Source: SIG78 sp036677805 (GTDB taxonomy: Bacteria; Verrucomicrobiota; Lentisphaeria; Victivallales; Victivallaceae). Taken from it: a stretch of 64,000 bases of DNA. Positions 18,883 through 26,430 of this stretch are shown here, in pieces; the first letter of the stretch is position 1; the number at the start of each line of letters is the position of its first letter. Under the pieces are notes generated by a model, which was not told the DNA's origin, made no database searches, and saw nothing but the letters and a program-made list of their open reading frames with translations. The stretch lies in NCBI GenBank assembly GCA_036677805.1, contig JAVBVS010000004.1, forward strand, positions 62,001 through 126,000, given 5' to 3'. The translations under genes and the position numbers were made by a program.

Positions 18883-20441
18883 ATTGGCGAAACGCTCTGC
18901 CGGTACTGCTGATGCTCGCCGTCGGCTGGATGGGAGAGGCGGCGGAGCCGTTTCAATGGTCGTACCGGCTGGATCGGCTGGAGAATGCCTCGTGGCGGGT
19001 TACGGTCGCTTGCCGGATTGCGCCGGGGGCATATCTCTATCGGGATCAGACCGTGGTTGCGGCGGCCAATGCCGCCGGCCGGATTGTTTTCACTCCGCCG
19101 GCGGCCAGGTTGCATCATGACGACGCGCTGGGCGAGGTGGCGGTTTACGAGGGGAACGAACCGCTGTTCTGGGTCGGGCAAAGTTCTGCGGAGCCGATTT
19201 CCCTGAGCGTCGAATTTCAGGGCTGCCGCGCCGCCGGTCCGGGCGAACCGGCCATCTGTCTGATGCCGGAAACGTTGCAGCTGATTCCGGCGCCGGGCGT
19301 GGCCCAGTCATCCGCCGACGGTGCATTGCCGGCGCAGACTGCGGCGGCGCTGAACCGCTTTCATACTGTCGCGATACGCTCCGGTCTGCTCGATGCCGCG
19401 GCGTTCACTGCGTTCCTGAGCTCCGGTGAAGCCTCCGGCTCTGTCGACGAAACCAGGTCTTCCGTTCCCGGCGGCGGCTTCTGGGCGATTTTTGCGCTGG
19501 TGCTGCTGGGCGGGCTCGGACTTAATTTCACGCCTTGCGTATTGCCGATGATCCCGATCAATCTGGCGATCATCGGCGCCGGCGGCGAAAACAGCAATCG
19601 CTGGCAGGGGTTCCGGCGCGGCGCGGCCTACGGCCTCGGCATTACGCTGGCTTACGGCGGATTGGGCGTGGCGGCGGCGTTGACCGGCAGCCGTTTCGGG
19701 ACACTCAACTCATCAAGCTGGTTCAATTGGACGGTGGCGGTGATTTTTCTGCTGCTTGGCGCGGCCTTGCTAGGCGGATTCAATCTCGATTTTTCCCGGC
19801 TCGGCGGCCGTTGGAGCAATGGTGCGCCGCGGCGTGGAGTGCCGCCGGAACTGGCTGCGCTGTTCATGGGCTTTCTGGCTGCGCTGTTGGCGGGGGCGTG
19901 TGTGGCGCCGGTGGTGATCAGCGTGGTGGTGCTGGCGGCCAAACTTTACAGCGAAGGCGTTTATGCCGGAATTCTGCTGCCGTTCGGCCTCGGTCTGGCG
20001 ATGGCATTGCCGTGGCCGCTGGCGGGCGCCGGAATGGCGGTGCTGCCGCCGCCGGGCGCGTGGATGGTTAAGGTCAAGATGGCGATGGGAATCGTGATTC
20101 TGCTGGCCGGAGTCTATTTCGGATATCTGGGGTGGACTCTGCGCCCGGGCAGTTATGACGGTGCAAAGGAGCTCGACCGCCTGACCGCCGCATTGGATCA
20201 GGCGGAACGCGAAAAGCGGATGGTCCTGATCGATTTCTGGGCGACCTGGTGCAAAAACTGCCGGGCGATGGAATCCGTGCTCGAATCGCCCGCGGTGCAT
20301 GCTGCGCTTCAGGATATCCTGGTGGTCAGGTTTCAAGCCGAAAAATTGAGCGATCCGGCGATCCGGACGCTGCTCGACCGCTGGCAATTGCCGGGCTTGC
20401 CTTCCTTTGTATTGCTGGCGCCGGGAGCGCAACCCAATTGA
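18879..20441 (+). CDS. dsbD: Thiol:disulfide interchange protein DsbD, shortened C-terminus
   Basis: Carries electrons from cytoplasmic thioredoxin across the inner membrane to periplasmic proteins. All three modules are present: an exported N-terminal domain with C116 and C127, a multi-helix membrane domain with the conserved cysteines in NFTPCVLPM (C220) and GACVAPVV (C341), and a C-terminal thioredoxin domain with C458-KN-C461 in FWATWCKNC. The protein stops only ~13 residues after the cis-Pro motif (LPSFVLL), so the last strand and helix of the thioredoxin fold (about 25 residues) are missing. Its stop overlaps the TTG start of the next gene. Confidence 0.9.
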   Translation: MNWRNALPVLLMLAVGWMGEAAEPFQWSYRLDRLENASWRVTVACRIAPGAYLYRDQTVVAAANAAGRIVFTPPAARLHHDDALGEVAVYEGNEPLFWVGQSSAEPISLSVEFQGCRAAGPGEPAICLMPETLQLIPAPGVAQSSADGALPAQTAAALNRFHTVAIRSGLLDAAAFTAFLSSGEASGSVDETRSSVPGGGFWAIFALVLLGGLGLNFTPCVLPMIPINLAIIGAGGENSNRWQGFRRGAAYGLGITLAYGGLGVAAALTGSRFGTLNSSSWFNWTVAVIFLLLGAALLGGFNLDFSRLGGRWSNGAPRRGVPPELAALFMGFLAALLAGACVAPVVISVVVLAAKLYSEGVYAGILLPFGLGLAMALPWPLAGAGMAVLPPPGAWMVKVKMAMGIVILLAGVYFGYLGWTLRPGSYDGAKELDRLTAALDQAEREKRMVLIDFWATWCKNCRAMESVLESPAVHAALQDILVVRFQAEKLSDPAIRTLLDRWQLPGLPSFVLLAPGAQPN

Positions 20442-21673
20442 ACTCCTACCGGGCGAAAAATCCGGTGTTCTGCCCGGTCGAACCGGTTGCCGCCTGGCGG
20501 TCGGGCTTCGCCGGCGTCGCGGTGATTCCGGTTTATGACGAAAATGATTTCCTGCCGGAAACCCTGACTGCACTCCGCCGGGCGCTGGCGGCGGCCGATC
20601 TGCCGGTGGCGGTGTTGCTGACGGTCAATCAGCCGCCGGATGCGCCGGCGGCGGCGCGGGAAGCCAATCGCTTGCTGTTGACGGCGCTTCGCCGGGGCGA
20701 TTCGAATTGGACCGGCGGCCTCGAACCGGGCCGCGATCTTTTTTTCATGCCTTTGTCCGAGAGCGACTTCGAGTTGGAAAAAAGCGGCGTGGGCGGGGCG
20801 CGCAAGGCGGGGATGGACGCGGCGCTTGCCGTCATTGACGGAAATTTGACGGATGGCGATGGATGGCTGTTTTCACTGGACGCCGACACTCTGGTGGCGG
20901 AGAATTACCTTGGCAACGCGCTTGCCTGGGGACGGGCGCATCCGGATTGGGCGGGGGCCATCTTTCACTTCGAACACCGGTCGAGCGACGATCCGGCCGA
21001 ATGCCGCGCCATCGAATATTACGAACTTTATCTGCGCGAATATGCGGCGCATTGTCGTGCCGCCGGATCGGATTACGGCTTCTGGGCGCTGGGCTCGGCG
21101 TTTATGGTCAACGCCCGCCATTATCAGCGCGCCGGAGGGATGCGCCGCCGGACCGGCGGCGAGGATTTCTACTTTCTTCAGGCGTTGCGCAAGGTCGGAA
21201 TGATCGGCGTGGTGCCGGATGCGCTGGTCTATCCTTCGGGGCGGCCGTCGGAACGGGTGCCTTTCGGCACCGGTCCGGCGGTGCGCAAACTGGCGGCGGG
21301 GGAGAGGATGGGATTTTACCATCCCGGCTGTTTTGCCGAGCTGGCGCGCCTTTACCGCGGCGCGGAAGCAACCGGTTACGCCGGATTGAGCACCGGCGTT
21401 GACTGGATCGGCGGCGAATGGGTGCGGCGTTACCTGTTGGAAGAATTGGATTTTGCTCCGGTCTGGCGGCGGATGGTCGCCAATACGCCGAAAAATGCTC
21501 CGGCATTGCGGGCGGCGCTGCAACGCTACGCCGACGGTTTCTTTATCCTCAAGTTCTGTCACTGGCTGGAAGCGGTCGCGCCGGATGCTTTCGCCCGCTG
21601 CCCGGAATCCGGCGACATCGCGGCCAAACTTAAGACGGCGCGATTGCGCGATCGCGCATTGACTGTCGTATGA
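20438..21673 (+). CDS. Glycosyltransferase family 2
   Basis: A 411-residue GT-A type transferase. The N-terminal AVIPVYDENDFLPETL is the nucleotide-sugar binding start, and the DxD-like metal motif is FSLDADT. The acceptor region GGEDFYFLQALRKVG holds a typical ED motif. It has no predicted membrane segment. The likely start is TTG 20438 in a TTGA overlap with the dsbD stop, with GGGAG 10 bases upstream; longer in-frame starts run back through dsbD and are not credible. Donor and acceptor are unknown. Its place at the end of the ExbBD/Trx/DsbD run suggests an envelope role. Confidence 0.82.
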   Translation: MNSYRAKNPVFCPVEPVAAWRSGFAGVAVIPVYDENDFLPETLTALRRALAAADLPVAVLLTVNQPPDAPAAAREANRLLLTALRRGDSNWTGGLEPGRDLFFMPLSESDFELEKSGVGGARKAGMDAALAVIDGNLTDGDGWLFSLDADTLVAENYLGNALAWGRAHPDWAGAIFHFEHRSSDDPAECRAIEYYELYLREYAAHCRAAGSDYGFWALGSAFMVNARHYQRAGGMRRRTGGEDFYFLQALRKVGMIGVVPDALVYPSGRPSERVPFGTGPAVRKLAAGERMGFYHPGCFAELARLYRGAEATGYAGLSTGVDWIGGEWVRRYLLEELDFAPVWRRMVANTPKNAPALRAALQRYADGFFILKFCHWLEAVAPDAFARCPESGDIAAKLKTARLRDRALTVV

Positions 21674-21690
21674 CGATTTTCGCTCGCTGT

Positions 21691-21722
21691 TTTAAAATAA
21701 AAAACACCAGCCAATCGACCGG
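21691..21722 (-). terminator. Terminator of tRNA-Lys transcript
   Basis: Read on the minus strand, CCGGTC-GATT-GGCTGG forms a 6-bp stem with two G-U pairs (21707-21722), followed by TGTTTTTTATTTT. It starts about 20 bases after the tRNA 3' end. Confidence 0.55.
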
Positions 21723-21742
21723 CGTAAAAGCGCATAAAAAAA

Positions 21743-21818
21743 TGGTGCGCCCACGGGGACTCGAACCCAGGACCCAATGATTAAGAGTCATTTGCTCTAC
21801 CAACTGAGCTATGGGCGC
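21743..21818 (-). tRNA. tRNA-Lys (anticodon CTT)
   Basis: A complete 76-base cloverleaf with encoded 3' CCA. The acceptor stem GCGCCCA/TGGGCGC is perfect; the D arm is GCTC-AGTTGGTA-GAGC; the anticodon stem AATGA/TCATT encloses CTCTTAA, giving anticodon CTT (reads AAG). The T arm CTGGG-TTCGAGT-CCCCG has one U-C mismatch. Discriminator base A. Confidence 0.97.
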
Positions 21819-21857
21819 ACGGCATGGTCGATTGCTCGGAACCGGCCAATGTCATAT

Positions 21858-21886
21858 AATTTACCATGCTTCCGGGGGTTTGTCAA
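21858..21886 (-). promoter_or_regulatory. Promoter of tRNA-Lys
   Basis: On the minus strand, a perfect -35 TTGACA (21886-21881) and TAAATT (21863-21858) with a 17-base spacer, about 40 bases upstream of the tRNA 5' end. Confidence 0.7.
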
Positions 21887-21941
21887 GCACGGAGTCGGGG
21901 TTTTTAAAAAATTTTCTCCGAAAAAGTTGGTTCGGCATGGA

Positions 21942-21970
21942 TTGAATTTGCCTTCAGTGCGGTCTATATT
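21942..21970 (+). promoter_or_regulatory. Promoter of the lipoprotein gene
   Basis: TTGAAT (21942-21947) and TATATT (21965-21970) with a 17-base spacer. The start codon is 157 bases beyond the -10, leaving a leader of about 150 bases. Confidence 0.6.
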
Positions 21971-22126
21971 GTAACGGGTTCTTTTTCGGCGCGGCGACCG
22001 TGCTCCGGCGCCGCGGCCGATCATGTCGGCGGAGGCATGGCGCAGCCGTGGAGGATCACTGCGGGGGCCCGGAATCCGTGTTCATGAAAAGTAAGCAACG
22101 TTTCGGGGAACGCAAGGAGGTTCAAG

Positions 22127-23812
22127 ATGAAATGTGCGCGTTATATTGCCGGATTGACCATCGCGGCGTTGGTGTTGAGCGGTTGTTCGCAGTCGGGAAC
22201 GCCCGCCGCCCGCCGGGTTTCCGCCCGGCTCAATGCCGGCGGGACCTATTATCTGGTGGCCGACAAGACGCTGGTGGCGCCTCAGATTCATTTCATGCTC
22301 GACCGGATTCGGCCCGCGGTGGCGCCGGTGATCGCCCAGAGCGGTCTTCCCGTCACCTTTGACGATATTGTCGGTGCGGTCGGCGGCTTCTGCGACAAGA
22401 TCGGGTTCAGCCGGATCAAGGCGACCGGAGCCAGCTCGATTGTTCTGTACGGCTCGGAAAGCAATCTGCCTTACTTCTTCCACAACCGGGCGGTGCTGGA
22501 TACTGCGGGGGCGGAAAATCCGCCGCCGTTCCTGACCTTTTTCGACGGGGAAAAAATCTGGCTGAACGACTACCTCAAAAGCGTTCCGGGCGATGCGCTC
22601 GGCGCCGGGGTCGGATATGTTGATTTTGGCGCGATCTGGCGCTGGGTCAATGAGTCCTACAAGCTTCCGGCGCAGGTGGCGACCACGGTTCAGATGTATG
22701 CGCAGTGTCCGCCGGACGAATTTTTCAGCGGTATTTCCGGTAAGATTTCGATTATGATGATGCCGCCGGTCGAAGGCGGTCTGCCGCGAATCCTGTATCA
22801 GATTCCCGACCGGGACAATCGGGTTTTCAAAATGATTGCCAAATTCCGTATGGTCGACGCCGCCAGGGAGGATACGGTGATCCTGCCGCTCGATCCTCAG
22901 GCTCCGATCAGCAGCATGATATTCAAGCGGGTCGAAGACCGCCTGTTGGTTGCCACCGGAACCGGAGTGATCGAACATGTCGACGAGATGCTGGCCAAGG
23001 GCGAAACGCTGGACAAGAATGCGGCCGTGAAGCGCGCCCGCGTCCGGATTCCTGATTCCGCCACCGCGTACAATATCTACAATTACAGCATATACAACGG
23101 ACTGGGCAATGAGTGCGAACCGGTTTGCGGCGGCAGTGATTTCTGGAGCATATCCAGCATGAGCATCGACGCCGGCGGCGCGGTGAGCCACATCAATGAT
23201 TACTACGACTGGAACGGAATGCCCTTCAACGTGCTGCTGGCGATTCTGCCCAATCTGGCCAACGGTTACAAATTCGCGCAGCAGGCTTCCGAGGCCGTTC
23301 CGGTTGCCGTTCCGGTTGCCGGCGATTCCGGTGTCGCGAGTGCGAACAACCTCAAGCAGATCGGTTTGGGGCTGATGATGTACAAAGCGGATCACAAGGA
23401 TTCCTTTCCGGAAAAACCCGGCTTCGCGGGTTTGAAAGTGCTGGCCGATCAGAATTACCTCTCGGATCCGGCGGTCTTCCGCAACCCGGCGGATGCCAAG
23501 ACAACCTTGGCCGGAGAGCTTAAGGCGTTGGCTCCGAACAATGTTTCCTATGTCTATTTCGGTGCCCTGCCGGACGTGCCGGTAGCGCCGGCTAAAATGC
23601 CGCTGGCGTTCGAACGGCCCGACCTGCGTTTGAATGGCAACCTCTGCGTGCTTTTCGGGGACGGCCATGTCGAGTCGCTGACGGTGCCGGTCGAGGTCGA
23701 CGACTGCGAAGAGCTGGTCAGCTATCTTCACACCCAGAAGAAATACAGCGAAAAAGAACTTAAGGCGCTCAGTGAGCGCGCGCATCTGCTGGATGGCGAG
23801 CTCGGGCTCTGA
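22127..23812 (+). CDS. Lipoprotein with C-terminal DUF1559/pilin-like tail
   Basis: A 561-residue exported protein. A lipobox (LVLSGC, Cys20) follows a hydrophobic signal, so it should be lipid-anchored. Residues ~30-400 match nothing I recognise. The last ~160 residues look like the DUF1559 / prepilin-type family common in Planctomycetes and Lentisphaerae: NNLKQIGLGLMMY near its start, SYVYFGALPD, and the ending NLCVLFGDGHVESL, a DGHV motif. There the module normally follows a type IV prepilin leader; here it follows a lipoprotein domain. AAGGAGGTT lies 6 bases before the ATG. Function unknown. Confidence 0.8.
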   Translation: MKCARYIAGLTIAALVLSGCSQSGTPAARRVSARLNAGGTYYLVADKTLVAPQIHFMLDRIRPAVAPVIAQSGLPVTFDDIVGAVGGFCDKIGFSRIKATGASSIVLYGSESNLPYFFHNRAVLDTAGAENPPPFLTFFDGEKIWLNDYLKSVPGDALGAGVGYVDFGAIWRWVNESYKLPAQVATTVQMYAQCPPDEFFSGISGKISIMMMPPVEGGLPRILYQIPDRDNRVFKMIAKFRMVDAAREDTVILPLDPQAPISSMIFKRVEDRLLVATGTGVIEHVDEMLAKGETLDKNAAVKRARVRIPDSATAYNIYNYSIYNGLGNECEPVCGGSDFWSISSMSIDAGGAVSHINDYYDWNGMPFNVLLAILPNLANGYKFAQQASEAVPVAVPVAGDSGVASANNLKQIGLGLMMYKADHKDSFPEKPGFAGLKVLADQNYLSDPAVFRNPADAKTTLAGELKALAPNNVSYVYFGALPDVPVAPAKMPLAFERPDLRLNGNLCVLFGDGHVESLTVPVEVDDCEELVSYLHTQKKYSEKELKALSERAHLLDGELGL

Positions 23813-23855
23813 GCCGGAGCCCGACTGTTGCCGGGCGGCATGCAGTTTTAACGGG

Positions 23856-23896
23856 GTCATCGCACTTTTCGCTTTTGCGGCGAGAGGTGCGATGAC
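23856..23896. repeat. 17-bp hairpin between lipoprotein gene and metH
   Basis: Bases 23856-23872 pair with 23880-23896 along the whole length (two G-U pairs in RNA) around a 7-base loop; the outer GTCATCGCAC/GTGCGATGAC part is perfect. It starts 44 bases after the lipoprotein stop. No T-tract follows. Likely a transcript end of the same U-less type seen after pgk and recA. Confidence 0.6.
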
Positions 23897-24010
23897 TTGG
23901 ATTTTGGCGGGGATGCCGGCGGGGCGGAGCGCGGGGGCCGGAGAACATGGGCGCCGCCCGATTTCGGGAATGGCGCCGGGTTTGCCGGAGGAGAAAACGA
24001 AAGGACAATC

Positions 24011-26419
24011 ATGACGAGAGCGGAATTCAAAGCATTGTGCGCCCGGAAGATGGTGGTGCTCGACGGCGCCACCGGGACCGAGCTGGTGAAGCAGGGGATG
24101 CCGCCCGGCGTTTGTCCCGAAACGTGGATTCTGGATCATTCCGAGGCGTTGACGGCGGTTCAGGGCGCCTATGCCGCCGCGGGGGCGGATATCGTCTATG
24201 TGCCGAGTTTCGGCGGCAACGCGGTGAAACTCGGCGAATTCGGTCTGGCCGAAAAAACGTTTGACATCAACCGCCGTCTGGCGGAATTGTCGCGCCGCGC
24301 AACCGGTCCGGAAACGCTGATTTTCGGCGATCTCGCGCCGACCGGAAACTTCGTCGTCCCGATCGGAGAGTGGCCGTTCGAAGAGGCGGTGCGGATTTAT
24401 GCCGAACAGGTCCGGGCATTGCTTGCCGGCGGCGTCGACGGGTTCGTGATCGAAACCATGATGGATCTGCAGGAGGCGCGCGCGGCGCTGCTGGCGATCC
24501 GGGAAAATGGCGGAAGCGATCTTCCGGTGATGGTCACGATGACCTTTGAAAGCGGGGGGCGGACGCTGACCGGATGCTTGCCCGAAGCGGCGCTGGCGGC
24601 GCTTCAGGCGCTGGGCGCGGACGCCTTCGGCTGCAACTGTTCGACCGGTCCCGGCGACATGGCCGCGGTCATCGCCCGGATCAAGCCTTATGCCAAAATC
24701 CCTCTGATCGCCAAACCCAATGCCGGATTGCCGCTGTTGCGCGACGGCAAAACGGTGTTCACCATGGATGCGGCGCACTTCGCCGCCCATGCCGGGGCGT
24801 TGCACGCCGCCGGAGTGAATCTGCTGGGGGGCTGCTGCGGCACCACGCCGGAGCATATCCGGCTGGCGGCGGAGGCGGTCCGTCCCTTGCCGCCGCCCGA
24901 GTGCCGCGCCGCGATTGCCGGTGTGGTCGCGAGTTCGCGGCAGATTCGCGTACTGGCGCCCGAAACGCCCTTCACGGTGATCGGCGAACGGATCAATCCC
25001 ACCGGCAAGAAGGCGCTTCAGGCGGAATTGCGCGCCGGATCGACCGAGCTGGCGCTGACCTATGCGTTGGAGCAGACCGCCGCCGGGGCCGGAATGCTCG
25101 ATGTGAACATGGGCTTGTCGGGAATCGACGAAAGCGCCATGATGCGGGCGACCTTGACCGCGCTGGGCCCGGGAGTGGAGCTGCCGCTCTGCATCGACTC
25201 GACCAATCCGGAGACGGTGGAGGCGGCGCTGCGGCTCTATCCCGGCCGGGCGCTGTTGAACTCGATTTCACTGGAACGCGAACGCATCGAAAAGGTTTTG
25301 CCGGTGGCGGCCAAATACGGCGCAATGCTGATTCTGCTGCCGCTGGACGATCACGGCGTGCCGGACGACTGCGCCGGACGCGTGGCGATTGTGCGGCAGC
25401 TTGCCGAAATTGTCCGCGGTTACGGCTACGACCGGTCCGAGGTGGCGGTGGACGCGCTGGTAATGGCGGTGTCGGCGGCGCCGGAGGCGGCCGATGCGGC
25501 ATTGCAGTTCATTCGCTGGTGCCGGTATGAATTCGGGGTCAATACGGTATGCGGGCTTTCCAATGTGAGCTTCGGCTTGCCGAACCGGGGTTTGATCAAC
25601 CGGAGCTTCCTGGCGATGGCGATGGCCCAAGGGTTGAATATGGCGATCGCCAATCCGATGAACGAAGACCTGATGCAGACGATTCGTGCGGGAGAGGCAT
25701 TGACCGGGTGCGATGCGCGGATGACGCGTTATCTGGCGGCCGAGAGCGGGAGCGAGGCTCCGGGCGCCGCCCCGGGGCGGCCGCGGGAGGCGAAAACGCC
25801 GGAGGAGGAAGTGTTTCAGGCGGTCTGCCGCGGTGACGCCGATCATGTCGTCGCCCACTGCGAAGCGGCGCTGGCCGCCGGAATGGAGCCCAAGGCATTG
25901 CTGGACGACTGTCTGGTCAAGGCGATCGAGGTGGTCGGCGACAAATTCGAGCGCAAGGAATTTTTCCTGCCCCAGCTGTTGAGCGGCGCGGATGCGCTGC
26001 GGCGCGCGGTGACGTTCCTTGAACCGAAGCTGCGGGCCGCGGGCGCGGCGGCGGCAAAACGCGAGAAGATCATTCTGGCGACGGTCAAGGGCGACATTCA
26101 CGACATCGGCAAGAATATTGTGGCGGTGATGCTGGCCAACGCCGGATTCGACGTGATCGACCTGGGCAAGGATGTGCCTGGCGAAACCATTCTCGACCGG
26201 GCCGCGGCCGAGCAGTGCCGTCTGGTGGGATTGTCGGCATTGATGACCACCACCATGACGGAGATGCCGAAGGTGATCGAAATGGCCCGGCAGCGTGGCA
26301 TGAAATTGCGTTTTCTGGTCGGCGGCGCGGTCGTGGATGAGGAATTCGCCCGCGCCATCGGAGCCGAATACGGCCGCGACGCGCTGGCTACGGTGCGATT
26401 GGCGCTGGAGCAGAAATAA
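24011..26419 (+). CDS. metH: B12-dependent methionine synthase without reactivation domain
   Basis: Transfers the methyl group of methyltetrahydrofolate to homocysteine through cobalamin. Modules in order: homocysteine-binding barrel (LDGATGTELVKQGMP; zinc cysteines in FGCNCSTG and GGCCGTTPEH), pterin-binding barrel (VIGERINPTGKKALQ), helical cap and cobalamin domain (GDIHDIGKNIV, the DxHxxG loop that ligates cobalt). At 802 residues it ends after the cobalamin domain and lacks the AdoMet-binding reactivation domain of E. coli MetH; a separate activator is expected. ATG 24011 has AAAGGA 6 bases upstream. No metF is adjacent. Confidence 0.93.
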   Translation: MTRAEFKALCARKMVVLDGATGTELVKQGMPPGVCPETWILDHSEALTAVQGAYAAAGADIVYVPSFGGNAVKLGEFGLAEKTFDINRRLAELSRRATGPETLIFGDLAPTGNFVVPIGEWPFEEAVRIYAEQVRALLAGGVDGFVIETMMDLQEARAALLAIRENGGSDLPVMVTMTFESGGRTLTGCLPEAALAALQALGADAFGCNCSTGPGDMAAVIARIKPYAKIPLIAKPNAGLPLLRDGKTVFTMDAAHFAAHAGALHAAGVNLLGGCCGTTPEHIRLAAEAVRPLPPPECRAAIAGVVASSRQIRVLAPETPFTVIGERINPTGKKALQAELRAGSTELALTYALEQTAAGAGMLDVNMGLSGIDESAMMRATLTALGPGVELPLCIDSTNPETVEAALRLYPGRALLNSISLERERIEKVLPVAAKYGAMLILLPLDDHGVPDDCAGRVAIVRQLAEIVRGYGYDRSEVAVDALVMAVSAAPEAADAALQFIRWCRYEFGVNTVCGLSNVSFGLPNRGLINRSFLAMAMAQGLNMAIANPMNEDLMQTIRAGEALTGCDARMTRYLAAESGSEAPGAAPGRPREAKTPEEEVFQAVCRGDADHVVAHCEAALAAGMEPKALLDDCLVKAIEVVGDKFERKEFFLPQLLSGADALRRAVTFLEPKLRAAGAAAAKREKIILATVKGDIHDIGKNIVAVMLANAGFDVIDLGKDVPGETILDRAAAEQCRLVGLSALMTTTMTEMPKVIEMARQRGMKLRFLVGGAVVDEEFARAIGAEYGRDALATVRLALEQK

Positions 26420-26430
26420 GCGGATGACAC

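Larger units (their letters stand above)
21819..22126. other. Intergenic region with divergent promoters
   Basis: 308 bases between tRNA-Lys and the lipoprotein gene. The left half is AT-rich and holds the tRNA promoter; the middle holds the plus-strand promoter at 21942-21970; the last ~110 bases are a GC-rich leader with no credible reading frame. A strong ribosome site (AAGGAGGTT) ends it. Confidence 0.6.

Noticed and set aside
20249..20437. Upstream extension of the glycosyltransferase inside dsbD
   Set aside because: The segment is the dsbD thioredoxin-domain coding sequence read in another frame; GT2 homology begins after TTG 20438.
22082..24856. 924-codon open frame on the minus strand across the lipoprotein gene and metH
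   Set aside because: It runs antisense through two well-supported genes and the hairpin between them, shows no family motif and has Arg/His/Gly-heavy composition typical of antisense frames in GC-rich DNA.
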